Assembly (NCBI GenBank): GCA_937876465.1
Contig: CALEHV010000013.1
Coordinates: 1-15,981, forward strand
DNA: 15,981 nucleotides
Origin: an uncultured Bacillota bacterium
Lineage (GTDB): Bacteria > Bacillota_I > Bacilli_A > RFN20 > CAG-826
Direction of reading: 5' to 3'
Shown: positions 1 through 8,900 of the stretch, piece after piece
Layout: every line of letters begins with the position of its first letter
Numbering within the stretch: the first letter of the stretch is position 1
The notes under the pieces: generated by a model
Seen by the model: only the letters and a program-made list of their open reading frames with translations
Told to the model about the DNA's origin: nothing
The model's database searches: none
Made by a program: the position numbers and the translations under genes

Positions 1-161
1 AAAAGATTTTTAGATAAATCCCATCTACTTTCGCCATCACGATATGGACGTACTGTGTGGTCATCTAAAACTTCATATGTAAATTCTAAACCATGCGAAG
101 TATAAAAAACTTCTCCAGCATGAGCAAGAATATTGTTCCAAATTTTATCAATTTCTCTCAT
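1..161 (-). CDS. 5' part of an unrecognised gene (cut by window edge)
   Basis: An open frame begins with ATG at 161 and stays open for 53 codons to the window edge, so only the N-terminus is seen. It begins MREIDKIWNNILAHAGEVFY and continues with a motif of the type FTYEV..D followed by a basic/polar stretch ending in DLSKNL. Both Trp codons are TGG. The ribosome binding site is weak (AAAAGATA about 6 nt before ATG). The layout (Trp near the start, an F-Y-T pair, a short beta-rich FTYEV segment) resembles small hypothetical proteins often found beside restriction genes, but I cannot name a family. It lies about 300 nt downstream of the main array and is probably transcribed separately. Confidence 0.6.
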   Translation of the reverse strand, partial: MREIDKIWNNILAHAGEVFYTSHGLEFTYEVLDDHTVRPYRDGESRWDLSKNL

Positions 162-231
162 TGTGTATCTTTTAATTTAATAATTCAATTTTACTCATTC
201 ATTAATTAATGCAACAACCGTCTCTGTGGTT

Positions 232-345
232 ACCGCCAGAACGTCTCTACCTGATACATGTATGGGTCGTAATAACATTTGTTATTGTAGCGGAATTTGG
301 CATGTAATTCTATTATATTTTTGTTACTGTTTTATTACTGGCGGT
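232..345. repeat. Inverted repeat pair ACCGCCAG / CTGGCGGT
   Basis: Two 8-bp perfect inverted copies (232-239 and 338-345) are about 100 bp apart and notably GC-rich in an AT-rich spacer. They enclose the palindromes at 254-263 and 271-286. They could form the base of a long hairpin or be binding half-sites. No function can be assigned, and chance remains possible for an 8-bp pair. Confidence 0.3.
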
Positions 346-410
346 TAATGTTTTGTTATGTCGAAATGTTGTGGTAAAAAACATACCATCATCGACCTTA
401 TGTGTACAAT

Positions 411-439
411 AGGCACCGTGCCTTATGTAGACTTAGTCT
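411..439. repeat. Two tandem small palindromes
   Basis: AGGCAC-C-GTGCCT (411-423) and AGACT-T-AGTCT (429-439) are each perfect with a single central base, and 5 nt separates them. An 8-bp direct repeat, CCTTATGT (396-403 and 421-428), overlaps the first. They lie 26 nt beyond the stop of the last gene of the array. Neither is followed by a T-run on the minus strand, so a classical intrinsic terminator is not supported. An operator or RNA 3'-end structure is possible. Confidence 0.3.
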
Positions 440-464
440 TTTGCACAATAAGCAAACACATTAA

Positions 465-1205
465 TTACTTTTTCTCTAAACACTTTAAATATAAATTCTT
501 AAAAGGTATAAACAGGTTGTTTGTTACTTTAGTTATCTCAGGCTCATTTGTGAACTTCTTATAAGAGCAGCAAAGGAAGTCAAACAATTTGGCACAAATC
601 ATATTTGTTCTCCTACCATATTTTTTCATTACATCGCAAGAGTCGTCAGGTCCTACAAAATCAAATATAGTTAGTTTTCCGTGTACAAACTTGTTCAACA
701 CTACATCAATGTCTCCAAGAACCTCATCTAGTCTGGCTTCTTTAACAATATCTTTATATGAAAACTTGGGTTTTTTAGTGATTGATCTAATCCATGAGTA
801 ATCAAAATAAGATTTTATATTATAATCATCTTTTGGAAGATCATGTTTTTTTACGAATTTTTCACATTCTTCTTCATCTTCAATTTGATAATATTCACGT
901 TTCAAAATATCTAAAGCTAGATAGTCTTTCATAGCTATTTCGTTATTTACTAAAACTGTTAAGGTAGAAATCTGCTCTATTGCTGTCCTTAAAATTGCGC
1001 CAGCTTGAGACCAACAATTATCAAATATTAAAAGAGTATATGAATGAATAGACAGGAAAGAATCCGCAAATAGGTTATAAATAGGTTTACAAATCTTTTT
1101 TTGCTTTAAATAGTATTCAAAAAAATATTTAATGTTTTTAGGAGTGGTTGCCTTATTAATAAAACAAAGCAATTCGTTAAGTAATTCTTCTCTGGCTGAA
1201 GGCAT
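465..1205 (-). CDS. Hypothetical helical protein, 246 aa (possibly DUF5677/HEPN-like)
   Basis: Last gene of the array. ATG at 1205 is preceded by AGAAGATA, and the gap to the 102-aa gene is 15 nt. The protein looks all-helical and soluble, without a signal peptide or membrane segment. The segment around residues 66-85 (AGAILRTAIEQISTLTVLV) resembles the core helix of DUF5677-type proteins, where an Arg and a Glu sit in a helix of small residues. A later NKFVHG (171-176) is reminiscent of the His-containing helix found in HEPN-like folds. A charged segment (EDEEECEKF, 109-117) and a Cys-rich helix (LFDFLCCSYKKF, 207-218) are also present. Family assignment is tentative. Its place beside the PHP-ATPase suggests a role in the same module, perhaps as effector or partner, which is inference. 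Confidence 0.75.
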   Translation of the reverse strand: MPSAREELLNELLCFINKATTPKNIKYFFEYYLKQKKICKPIYNLFADSFLSIHSYTLLIFDNCWSQAGAILRTAIEQISTLTVLVNNEIAMKDYLALDILKREYYQIEDEEECEKFVKKHDLPKDDYNIKSYFDYSWIRSITKKPKFSYKDIVKEARLDEVLGDIDVVLNKFVHGKLTIFDFVGPDDSCDVMKKYGRRTNMICAKLFDFLCCSYKKFTNEPEITKVTNNLFIPFKNLYLKCLEKK

Positions 1206-1220
1206 AAGAATATCTTCTGA

Positions 1221-1529
1221 TTAGAAAGGCTCTTCTTCAAGCTCAATAGCTGATACTTTTGAATCATTAACATTTAGCAATTTAACTTCATCTACAATTT
1301 GTTTAATTAAATCGTATAGTGGTTTAGCAATTTTATATTCCTTTGATTTTGTAGCCTCATCTATTAGAAGAGGCTCTAGCACATACGAATTTTCTTTTTC
1401 GTACGATAGCATTTTATAAATATCGTTTGCATTAATGCTTGTTTCATTAAATACGTGTGTGAACTTGTTGTTTGTTTCTAACACTATTTTGTTTTCTTCA
1501 TTTAAACTAATGTTAATTTTAATTTCCAT
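1221..1529 (-). CDS. Hypothetical small acidic protein, 102 aa
   Basis: Not recognised. The ATG at 1529 lies inside the end of the PHP-ATPase gene (11-nt overlap, different frame), with AAGGAG about 11 nt upstream, so translation is probably coupled. The N-terminal 30 residues look like beta strands (KINISLNEENKIVLETNN). The middle and C-terminal parts look helical (residues 60-95), and the tail is strongly acidic (ELEEEPF). There is no signal peptide, membrane segment or catalytic motif. The coupling to its upstream neighbour suggests a partner or inhibitor of that protein. An antitoxin-like role is only a guess. Confidence 0.75.
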   Translation of the reverse strand: MEIKINISLNEENKIVLETNNKFTHVFNETSINANDIYKMLSYEKENSYVLEPLLIDEATKSKEYKIAKPLYDLIKQIVDEVKLLNVNDSKVSAIELEEEPF

Positions 1530-3825
1530 ATACTTTTAGTCTCCTTCTAATAGCATCTCTTCCACCATCCATATTGTCGGCAACAATATTCAAAATATCT
1601 TTATCTTCTAGGCATCCATTCTTAATGTTTAACTTTCCGTTGATATTATTTAAATAAATAACGTTATCCACATCCAAATTAATAACAAGCAACGGATTGT
1701 GTGTGGCAAATATTATTTGGGCTTTGTCACGCAATTCTGAAAGATACTTTATTAACTCGGCGATAATTCTAGGATTAGATATATTATCTTCAGGTTGATC
1801 AATCACATATATTCTTTTATCTTCACCCTTTTTGGTGATAAAACGATAAAATACAATAGATTTTTCGCCTAATGTATTGCCAATTTGCATCTTACTTGTT
1901 GAACTAACAATTGTGTATGATTCTTTTTCAAACTCCTCAACAAATTTATCAGAGTTATCTTTATATTTTTGTTTATAGTTATCAATGCTGCTTGCCCCTC
2001 TAATGGCCGATATAAGCTCCGAAGAGGTTGTAATTTCAAGCAAAGAGGCTTCGTTTTGATAATCTGAAACAAATAACTTTTTAAGTAATTCATCAAAGAT
2101 ATCAGGAACATCGTTATATTTGGACTTAGTAACAAAATCAAAACCGCTATCTTGAACAATAGAGCATCCATCTTCACTATTTAGAACTTGCTTTCTTATT
2201 GTTGTTTCTTCATATTTATTTTTCTCTCTGATTGTTCCTAAGATGTTGTCAATAAATATTTGTTTCCCACTGTTGTAGGTCCTTTTGTCTGAATCTGCCG
2301 TATTAGAAATGCGATCTATTACAGAGTTATAATCTTTGATTTTTGAAGAAATAATATTTTTTATCATTGATTCTGCCCTTGCATCTAAATATTTTTTGGA
2401 AATAGATGCTTTTAGCACAGTAATCAGTTCAAAAGCTTCTTTGAGTTTTCTCTTTTCATCGTCATTATAAATATTCATCCCATATTCTTCTTTAATTGTT
2501 TTCAGAATTCCGTTAATTGATTCTATACGGTCAGAATAGTTGTTTGTAGTTTTCGAAAAATTATCACTCTCAACTATTTGAACATAATAAGTGGCTGTAC
2601 CCTCGAGTTCATAATTAAATACAAAGTTTTTATCAAGGGAATTCAATTTATTCGTTAACGAAATTTTAGATTCAATTTTGTTTAAAATGTCGAAGCAATA
2701 ATTATGTATTGCTTTTTCAAAATTAGTATTGTTGATTTGATTAAAAGTGACTTCATTTCCAAAAATAGATTTTTCATTATTATTGTTGTCAATAAGCTGA
2801 GACTGAGTTACAAGTTTAACCATTTCTAAATTTTCATCATCAACAGAGAATCCGTTGTCCTTTAGAATGCGTTTCATATAAGCGTGTTTAATGTTGCTTT
2901 CTCCAAGCGCAATACCATTTAATAAAGTAGATTTACCACTTCCGTTTTCTCCAATAATTACATTAATTCCATTGCTTAAATCATATTCCTTATCTTGAAC
3001 AGTAAAGGATTTAATGAATTTGTATTCTCTATTCGTTCTTTTGAATCTAGATTGTGGTGCTGAAAACGCAAGAACCAAACCCATAAAAGAAGGCAAAGCT
3101 TTGATTTGAAAACAATAAACTTTGTCTTTAGGTACAACCATATTTTTATGGTGTAAAGGATAGGCATCCCATTCATGACAATCGCTGCCAGCAATCAAAC
3201 TAACGCCAATATCTTTTGGCAAATCTGTAAGATTATTTATTAAAATTCCTTCAACTTTACTAGATTGATATTCAAGGGCATTAATGTAACCAGATTGAAT
3301 AAAACATAGTGGTTTTTCACAAGAATCACTAACACAATTATTACCGCCTGAAGGATTGCCAAGATCCTTTCTTTGACATCCAATCAAAAGAGCATTTAAT
3401 CCAGCTTTTCTTAAAATCTTCTCAAATCTATCCTTCGAGTAAAAATCACTTGGTGAAATAAGAAGATCATCTTGAAGAGCATCTTTAATTAAACTTAATT
3501 CCTCTTCGCTAGATGCATCAAAAACAGCAATAATATGGCAAGACGGCTTTCCATCATCAATAGCAACATCAAATTCTACAGCCGGAAGAATATTTTTTAT
3601 ATTCAGATATTTTCCCGAGTCTATTTTTTCTTTAGCTGCAACAAATAAATCTTTGTCGAAACGATTATGATCAGAAAATGAAAATAAATTTATTCCATTA
3701 GCATCAATTTTATCTAACAAGCTATCCAAATGTCCGATATCAGATTGTTCCACAATTTTTCCATCTTTGTAAGAGCTTGCTGAAGAATGAATATGCAAAT
3801 CAACTTTTATGATACTGTTAAGCAT
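1519..3825 (-). CDS. PHP phosphoesterase domain fused to SMC/ABC-like ATPase (TrlF-like)
   Basis: A two-part protein of 768 aa. Residues 7-220 form a PHP metal-dependent phosphoesterase/nuclease-like domain: DLHIHSS (9-15), SDHN (51-54), E84, H97 in CHIIAVF, and GSDCH (213-217) supply the usual metal ligands. Residues 270-768 form an ABC/SMC-like ATPase: Walker A GENGSGKS (292-299), a long helical insert (about 310-640), a signature-like LGEKS (652-656), Walker B with DQPED (676-680) and a switch His in FATHNP (706-711). This architecture matches proteins that databases call TrlF family AAA-like ATPase. It probably acts as an ATP-gated nuclease or phosphatase on nucleic acid or nucleotides, by inference from the family. 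All motifs look intact. The start is preceded by a G8 run that doubles as the ribosome binding site. It overlaps the next gene by 11 nt. Confidence 0.93.
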   Translation of the reverse strand: MLNSIIKVDLHIHSSASSYKDGKIVEQSDIGHLDSLLDKIDANGINLFSFSDHNRFDKDLFVAAKEKIDSGKYLNIKNILPAVEFDVAIDDGKPSCHIIAVFDASSEEELSLIKDALQDDLLISPSDFYSKDRFEKILRKAGLNALLIGCQRKDLGNPSGGNNCVSDSCEKPLCFIQSGYINALEYQSSKVEGILINNLTDLPKDIGVSLIAGSDCHEWDAYPLHHKNMVVPKDKVYCFQIKALPSFMGLVLAFSAPQSRFKRTNREYKFIKSFTVQDKEYDLSNGINVIIGENGSGKSTLLNGIALGESNIKHAYMKRILKDNGFSVDDENLEMVKLVTQSQLIDNNNNEKSIFGNEVTFNQINNTNFEKAIHNYCFDILNKIESKISLTNKLNSLDKNFVFNYELEGTATYYVQIVESDNFSKTTNNYSDRIESINGILKTIKEEYGMNIYNDDEKRKLKEAFELITVLKASISKKYLDARAESMIKNIISSKIKDYNSVIDRISNTADSDKRTYNSGKQIFIDNILGTIREKNKYEETTIRKQVLNSEDGCSIVQDSGFDFVTKSKYNDVPDIFDELLKKLFVSDYQNEASLLEITTSSELISAIRGASSIDNYKQKYKDNSDKFVEEFEKESYTIVSSTSKMQIGNTLGEKSIVFYRFITKKGEDKRIYVIDQPEDNISNPRIIAELIKYLSELRDKAQIIFATHNPLLVINLDVDNVIYLNNINGKLNIKNGCLEDKDILNIVADNMDGGRDAIRRRLKVYGN

Positions 3826-3835
3826 GTAATCTGTT

Positions 3836-3843
3836 CCCCCCCC
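3836..3843 (-). promoter_or_regulatory. G8 tract at the ribosome binding site of the PHP-ATPase gene
   Basis: On the coding strand the sequence reads AAAGGGGGGGGAACAGATTAC then ATG. The eight G lie 11-18 nt before the start and contain the only Shine-Dalgarno-like sequence. A run of eight G is striking in such an AT-rich region. Length changes by slipped-strand mispairing would alter spacing of the binding site and so could tune or switch translation. Confidence 0.45.
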
Positions 3844-3856
3844 TTTAGTTTAATCA

Positions 3857-4179
3857 CTATTTTAATTCAGTGTTCTTGGTTCATTTTCCTTTTAATAGAG
3901 AAATAGGATACTTGGCTTCGTTTTTATCTATTTTTATACTAACTATAGCATCTTCATCTAATCCAAGCTTGTCCAACATATTTCTGCAATAAACCAATAC
4001 ATCAGCTAATTCTTCTTTTACTTGTTCTATGTCATATTTTATATCGGATCATTGAAAACATTCCAACAATTCATCAGCTTCAATACTAATACTTTTAGCT
4101 AAATTAGCAGGACTAGGAAATTGGTCCCAATCTCTATTAGTTGTAAACTTTCTAATTTTTTCGATTGTTTCTTTTCCAT
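3857..4179 (-). pseudogene. Degraded MazG-like nucleotide pyrophosphohydrolase
   Basis: Between the DUF2075 and PHP-ATPase genes the minus strand encodes a full-length MazG-like protein (about 107 aa) once three lesions are repaired. Recognisable parts are RDWDQF near residue 17, SIEADELLECFQ (32-43), VKEELADVLVY (54-64) and a C-terminal KYP...KGK.TKNTEL typical of the family. The metal-binding ExxE...ExxD motif is intact (E34, E37, E57, D60). The lesions are one missing A in the A/G-rich start (the ATG at 4179 is out of frame with the rest), TGA at 4049-4051 exactly where the family has Trp (FQW), and TGA at 3881-3883 near the end. Intact relatives hydrolyse NTP or dNTP to NMP and pyrophosphate. 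The ATG is 1 nt after the stop of the upstream gene, so it was once part of the operon. Confidence 0.85.
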
Positions 4180-4180
4180 A

Positions 4181-5920
4181 TTAATTCATGTTCTCTTTCT
4201 TATTTAAAATGCATGAGTTAAGATAATCCCTAAGGTTTTTATCAACAGCGTAAATATAAGTCCCAGAAATACCTCTAGTTAATAAAACCAAATACTGATG
4301 AAGAATATATTTCTTTGTTTCTTCAATGTTTTTATGATTAATTGCTTTCTTATCAAAATATTTAGTAATATCTATATCAATTCTCTTATTTTCAATATCA
4401 TAAAAAATATCTGGTCCAAGAATAACACCAGCATAATTTAAATCATATCCTTGGCAAGTATATACACAGCCAATCTCTTTTTTATGAGCCTCATCTGTTA
4501 TAAAAGTTGGATCATTGAAAGCAAGATTCCACATTCTTTTGTATTTTCCATCACCATCAACGTCAACGTCATAAACAAGTTTTTGAACTTTATCGCGCAT
4601 CTTTACGCTATAAGGATATGAAATACCTGACACCACTCTACAAAGTCCCTCATTTTCCTTATTTCTTTCAAAGATAGCGTTTTCCATTTCGCCATAGTCA
4701 TCAAATACAAATAAATCATAGTTATCAGATTCATACTTAACTTTTTTGTTTGCCAATAAATTATTAATAAAGTCAATATATTCGTTTCCGCCTTTAATTC
4801 TTAATTGAGAAGAAAGCTCTATCACTTCAGCATCGGAAATGAACGAAGTGAAATCTTCATCTTTCATATCAGTGGTTTTAACTCTTTGTTTAGGATCATA
4901 AAAGATGACAGTCATAGGTCTTTTCTTAGCAGTAATCCAATCTAACTGGGTAGCGGTTGTAGGTAATCCTAAAGAGCGGCTTACGTTGTCGTAAGCATTA
5001 TAGTTAACAAGATTTTCTCTTCTTTGCAATCTATGAGCTTCATCAACAAAGACGATATCATAATCCTTTTTGCAAATATCATTTGGCCCTATTACCATGT
5101 TTGGTTTTAAGCCTTTGGTGAATCTAAAAATGTTTTTGACTGTTTCTCTAAATGATGGGGTTGGCACAACAAAAGCAATTTTTAAATCCTTATGTTCTTG
5201 GATAACTTTTACTAAAGCAGCAGATTGTAAAATAGGCGAATCCTCTGGCAAAACCTCATCCAAATCTTTAAGATTTGTGTTTCTATTTAGAATATCAACA
5301 AGGCATTTGATGAAGTAAATAGCTAAAACGGTTTTACCTGTTCCGGCGCCTCCTTGAATAACAAGTTTCTTTTCTGTTCCTGCTTCTAAAGCTTGACCTG
5401 TTAATTTTAATAATGACTCAACACAAGTAAATTGATCTTCAGTTAATTCTTTGTAAGGAGAATATTTAAATATTTCACTATTTCTAATTTCAAATAGGGT
5501 TTTGTCTGCAAGTTTTCTTCTGCGTAATTCGTTCCATATATCTTGCAAGCATTCTTCGTATAACCCTCTTTGATAATAGTTATGCTGAACGGACTGACCA
5601 GCATTTTCGTTTTGCAAAACAAACTTCTCATCGGCATGCATATATTGAATTAATTTATTTTCAATATCTAATGTTGCAGATTTATTAAATGAATCATTTA
5701 AAAGGAGAAGGATGTTGTTCATGACAGCACGTTTGTTGTTTTCTAAATGCTGTCCCATTCTTTTATAAGCATTATTAGTTTCACCAACATAAGCTTCTTT
5801 TTCTCCGCTCAAAATATAAACAACTGGCCAGTTTTGACCTTTGTTTGGATCGCTTTTAATTTTTGAAATACCTTCACTATCAAATGTGTATTTCTTATAC
5901 TTTGTGTCTGAAATAGCCAT
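4181..5920 (-). CDS. GIY-YIG nuclease domain fused to Schlafen-type (DUF2075) helicase
   Basis: The 579-aa protein starts with a GIY-YIG nuclease domain (about 32-130). It has VVYILSG (33-39) and YVGET (44-48) as the two signature strands, R54 in KRMGQH and a likely metal-binding E87 in LDIENKLI. A SLFN-g3/DUF2075 P-loop NTPase follows: Walker A GGAGTGKT (190-197), Walker B DEAH (293-296), QLR (372-374), CQGYDLNYAGV (489-499) and LLTRG (546-550), which correspond to SF1-like helicase motifs. Family members are predicted DNA/RNA helicases, and eukaryotic Schlafens sharing this domain are antiviral. The ATG at 5920 is 5 nt after the preceding gene, whose end supplies GGAG as ribosome binding site. 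Probably a helicase-coupled nuclease. Substrate unknown. Confidence 0.93.
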   Translation of the reverse strand: MAISDTKYKKYTFDSEGISKIKSDPNKGQNWPVVYILSGEKEAYVGETNNAYKRMGQHLENNKRAVMNNILLLLNDSFNKSATLDIENKLIQYMHADEKFVLQNENAGQSVQHNYYQRGLYEECLQDIWNELRRRKLADKTLFEIRNSEIFKYSPYKELTEDQFTCVESLLKLTGQALEAGTEKKLVIQGGAGTGKTVLAIYFIKCLVDILNRNTNLKDLDEVLPEDSPILQSAALVKVIQEHKDLKIAFVVPTPSFRETVKNIFRFTKGLKPNMVIGPNDICKKDYDIVFVDEAHRLQRRENLVNYNAYDNVSRSLGLPTTATQLDWITAKKRPMTVIFYDPKQRVKTTDMKDEDFTSFISDAEVIELSSQLRIKGGNEYIDFINNLLANKKVKYESDNYDLFVFDDYGEMENAIFERNKENEGLCRVVSGISYPYSVKMRDKVQKLVYDVDVDGDGKYKRMWNLAFNDPTFITDEAHKKEIGCVYTCQGYDLNYAGVILGPDIFYDIENKRIDIDITKYFDKKAINHKNIEETKKYILHQYLVLLTRGISGTYIYAVDKNLRDYLNSCILNKKENMN

Positions 5921-5925
5921 ATCGT

Positions 5926-8900
5926 TTACTCCATATCAAATAAATTCATTTGAGTGTACGCTTCTTCAATATTAGGAAGATCTTTTACAACAAATTCAAA
6001 CAAACTAATAATTGACTCATAGTCTTTAACAGCGCTATTTGGAATTCTTATTAATTTGATTCCATAGTTTTTACAAATCTGTTCTTTTTGTCTATCAAGA
6101 TTCGCTGTTCTCTTGCTTCCAATATGTTCGCCACCATCAATTTCAAAAACAACAATTGTATGATAGTGACGGTTCATTAAGCCCATAGTAACTTGCACAA
6201 CAACGTCAAATTCTTTCTTGCCAATAAGTTTCAAATCATCTGGATGGATGGTTTTTATTGCATCCTTAACAGGAACATTTCGTTCAATTCTAAACTTACT
6301 ACCACGTCTATTAAAATATGGTTTTACAGTATCAAAGAAATCTTTTTCGTTCTTTGAATCGTTTGAGAAATCATACGAAATAACTGCGTCACTCTCTGGA
6401 ACAACAATCTCACCGTTCTTAAATATGTAATCAGATAAAACCTTAATGTCATTAGTTTCATCACCACTCAACTTATCAATAGCTTCTTTATCTCCAACAA
6501 AAATGAATTTATCCTTAGCTCTTGTAACGCCAACATTAATCAATTCATGGTTGTTCTTAATCCAATCCATTGTTTTCTTACCAGTTTTAGGCGATAAAGC
6601 TGGAGACATAATAATTATCGATTTTTCAGAACCTTGTAATGTATGAATTGTTCCCGCTTTAACATTTGTAACACCAATCTTTAATAAATATTCGTTAATC
6701 AATGCAGCTTGATTAACAAACGGAGTAATAATTCCAACATCCTTATAATTATTATCTCTAATGATCTTAGCTATTTGAGCAGCTTCTTCTCTGAAGGAGT
6801 TCCTTGATTGCGGATTATATGTATTTTTAACGTTGTAGTAAACAAGATCACCAGATGTGTCGTTCAACAGCTTTAATTGTTGTTCATAAAATCTCTGGTT
6901 AACAAAGTTTGCAATCTTCTTACCACACCTATAGTGATATCTCAAAAGAATGTTCTTTGAATTATTATCTTTTCTAAGCATTGTTGAAAGGATTGAATTG
7001 TGAACATAATCGTATTCCTCTCCAACACCATATTTTGCCATCAAATCTTCATTAACATTTTGTTCAATTACTGTGACTGGTTGTAATTGGTTTGTATCAC
7101 CGACCAAAAGTAAATCTGTTCCTCTAACAATTGGGATTAAGGATGTGGCTGTATTACATTGGCCAGATTCATCCATAATCACTAAGTCAAATTGAGGTTT
7201 AGCAGATCCCAATTTCTCACACGATAAATTGGTACAAATAATCAATGGGAAAATAGCTAAAAGACGTCTTAGATTTGTATCGTCTTTAAGATATTTATTA
7301 AATTGTCTAGCACCTTCTTCTAAGTCGTCTATCGCAATAATATCGCGAAGGTCTTTATAGGTGTCGTTTGATAGTCTTTTAAATTTCATTAAAGATGAAT
7401 AATAAACATAATTTTGGAAATTTTTATCTTCTGAAGCTGAAATAGCATATTTAAGAACATCCTCATCTTTAATTGTTCGTGACATTCTGATTTTGGCTTG
7501 GTAAGCACCAATCTGATCATCCAACTTACCATTGATTTGGCTAATTGTAGTTAACTGTCTAATTTTAGACAATGTTTCTACTCTTTCTTTTAGATCGACT
7601 TGAGCCTCATATTCCATAAGCAAATCTCTAAGTTCATTAAAGCCTGATAGAGACCTGTTTTTGCTTGTTTCAGTTAATTCCTCTTGAACCCTTGATTTCT
7701 CGTGTTTTGAGACGAATTCCATTATTTCTCTGAGCTTTTTGATTGTTTCAGCCATTTCAGAGTTATTTCCAAGACGAATCATTGGAAAAATAATCTTTTC
7801 TTCTTCTTTAGAAAACGGCCTCTTAATAGTTAAAGAATTGTCCATTTTCTTAAATATATCATTTACAGGATGATTGTTGTTTGAACAAACCAAAACAGTC
7901 TTATCATTTGCATAAGCAGATAATAATACATTAAATATTGTTTCTGTTTTACCTGTTCCTGGGGGGCCTTTTACATAAGTAACGTGATTAACCATGGAGT
8001 TATAAACAACCCTCATTTGGTCTATATTAATTTTATTTCTATTAAAAACAACAACATTAACTTCTTTTGATGTACCGCTTCTACTTTTGTTTCTGCCAAA
8101 GAATGCTTTTATAGGAATTGGCAACTTATTATCTTCATCCATTTGGTGAATCGCTTCAAAAGCCTGATCTACACCATGTTGAGAATTTCTCATTAAAAAG
8201 AAGATTGTTGGTCTTGTATTGATCTTTTCGTTGTTATGAAAATTGCCCTTAATGAGTTCAATGTATTCTTCTTCGTGTTCATCATAATTGGCACAAAATT
8301 CATCTGGATTCATGTCCAAATACATGGCCAAAGTAACTTTCTTTTCTTCTTCAATTAAGAAGGATTTATTGATAGATGATTTATCTGAAATTTGAAGCGT
8401 TCTATCTTTAAAGTTTAGTGTTAATACTCTATAAGCAACAACGTATTGTTTATCATTTATATCGATTGAGAATTTATTAATCGCTAATGTTTGATATCTA
8501 TTGATAATCTCGGCTTCGTATTTTGGCTTTTTGAAAACTTTATCAAGTAGAGTATTAAATTGTTTGTCATCTAATTTATATTTCTTAGTAGCTAAAAGAG
8601 TATGTATATCAATGCCATCAACCATCACTATTTCTTTAAGAAAAGGATCGTTGTCTAATCGATAACAATCTGACAAATATCTCAATATATTATTATCGAA
8701 ATTTACTACATCTAAGAATTCACCAACTCTTTTATCGCTTGCAACTTTTGTTACTAATTCTTTTGGAACGTCATAACAGCTTTGTTCTAAAATTGAAGCA
8801 GATTCTATTCCGCTTATATAAATAAAAATTTCTTTATTGCCGTCTTGAATTACATTGTTACTTTTGAACGGATTAAAAATATCACAGGTAATTGTCCCTT

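Larger units (their letters stand above)
162..464. other. Intergenic spacer rich in short palindromes
   Basis: No convincing gene lies between the 246-aa gene (ending at 465) and the partial gene starting at 161. The stretch holds several short inverted repeats: ATTAATTAAT (201-210), ATACATGTAT (254-263), AATAACATTTGTTATT (271-286), TGGTA/TACCA (372-388), AGGCACCGTGCCT (411-423) and AGACTTAGTCT (429-439). A longer-range pair, ACCGCCAG at 232-239 and CTGGCGGT at 338-345, also stands out as GC-rich. On the minus strand a TATAAT is present (plus positions 312-317) but has no good -35 partner. No hairpin followed by a T-run was found, so the array's terminator is not obvious. Confidence 0.5.

Noticed and set aside
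219..248. Direct repeat CGTCTCT (219-225, 242-248) as a CRISPR or iteron array
   Set aside because: Only two 7-bp copies; no regular spacing or further units.
201..345. Integron attC-type site
   Set aside because: The required GTTRRRY and RYYYAAC core sites are not found in the inverted repeats.
396..439. Intrinsic terminator of the main array
   Set aside because: The palindromes here are not followed by a T-run on the minus strand.
358..564. Plus-strand 68-codon open frame, Cys-rich at the start
   Set aside because: It overlaps the 3' end of the 246-aa gene antisense, spans the palindromes, has no ribosome binding site and resembles no protein I know.
589..801. Plus-strand open frames inside the minus-strand genes (also at 5070, 6218, 6446, 9068, 13125, 13524, 13782, 14217)
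   Set aside because: All lie antisense within genes with clear domains and have shadow-like composition.
3857..4179. TGA=Trp genetic code (table 4) suggested by TGA at the MazG Trp
   Set aside because: All long genes are TGA-free and use TGG for Trp, and the same gene also has a frameshift, so decay is simpler. Not fully excluded for the host if the island came from elsewhere.
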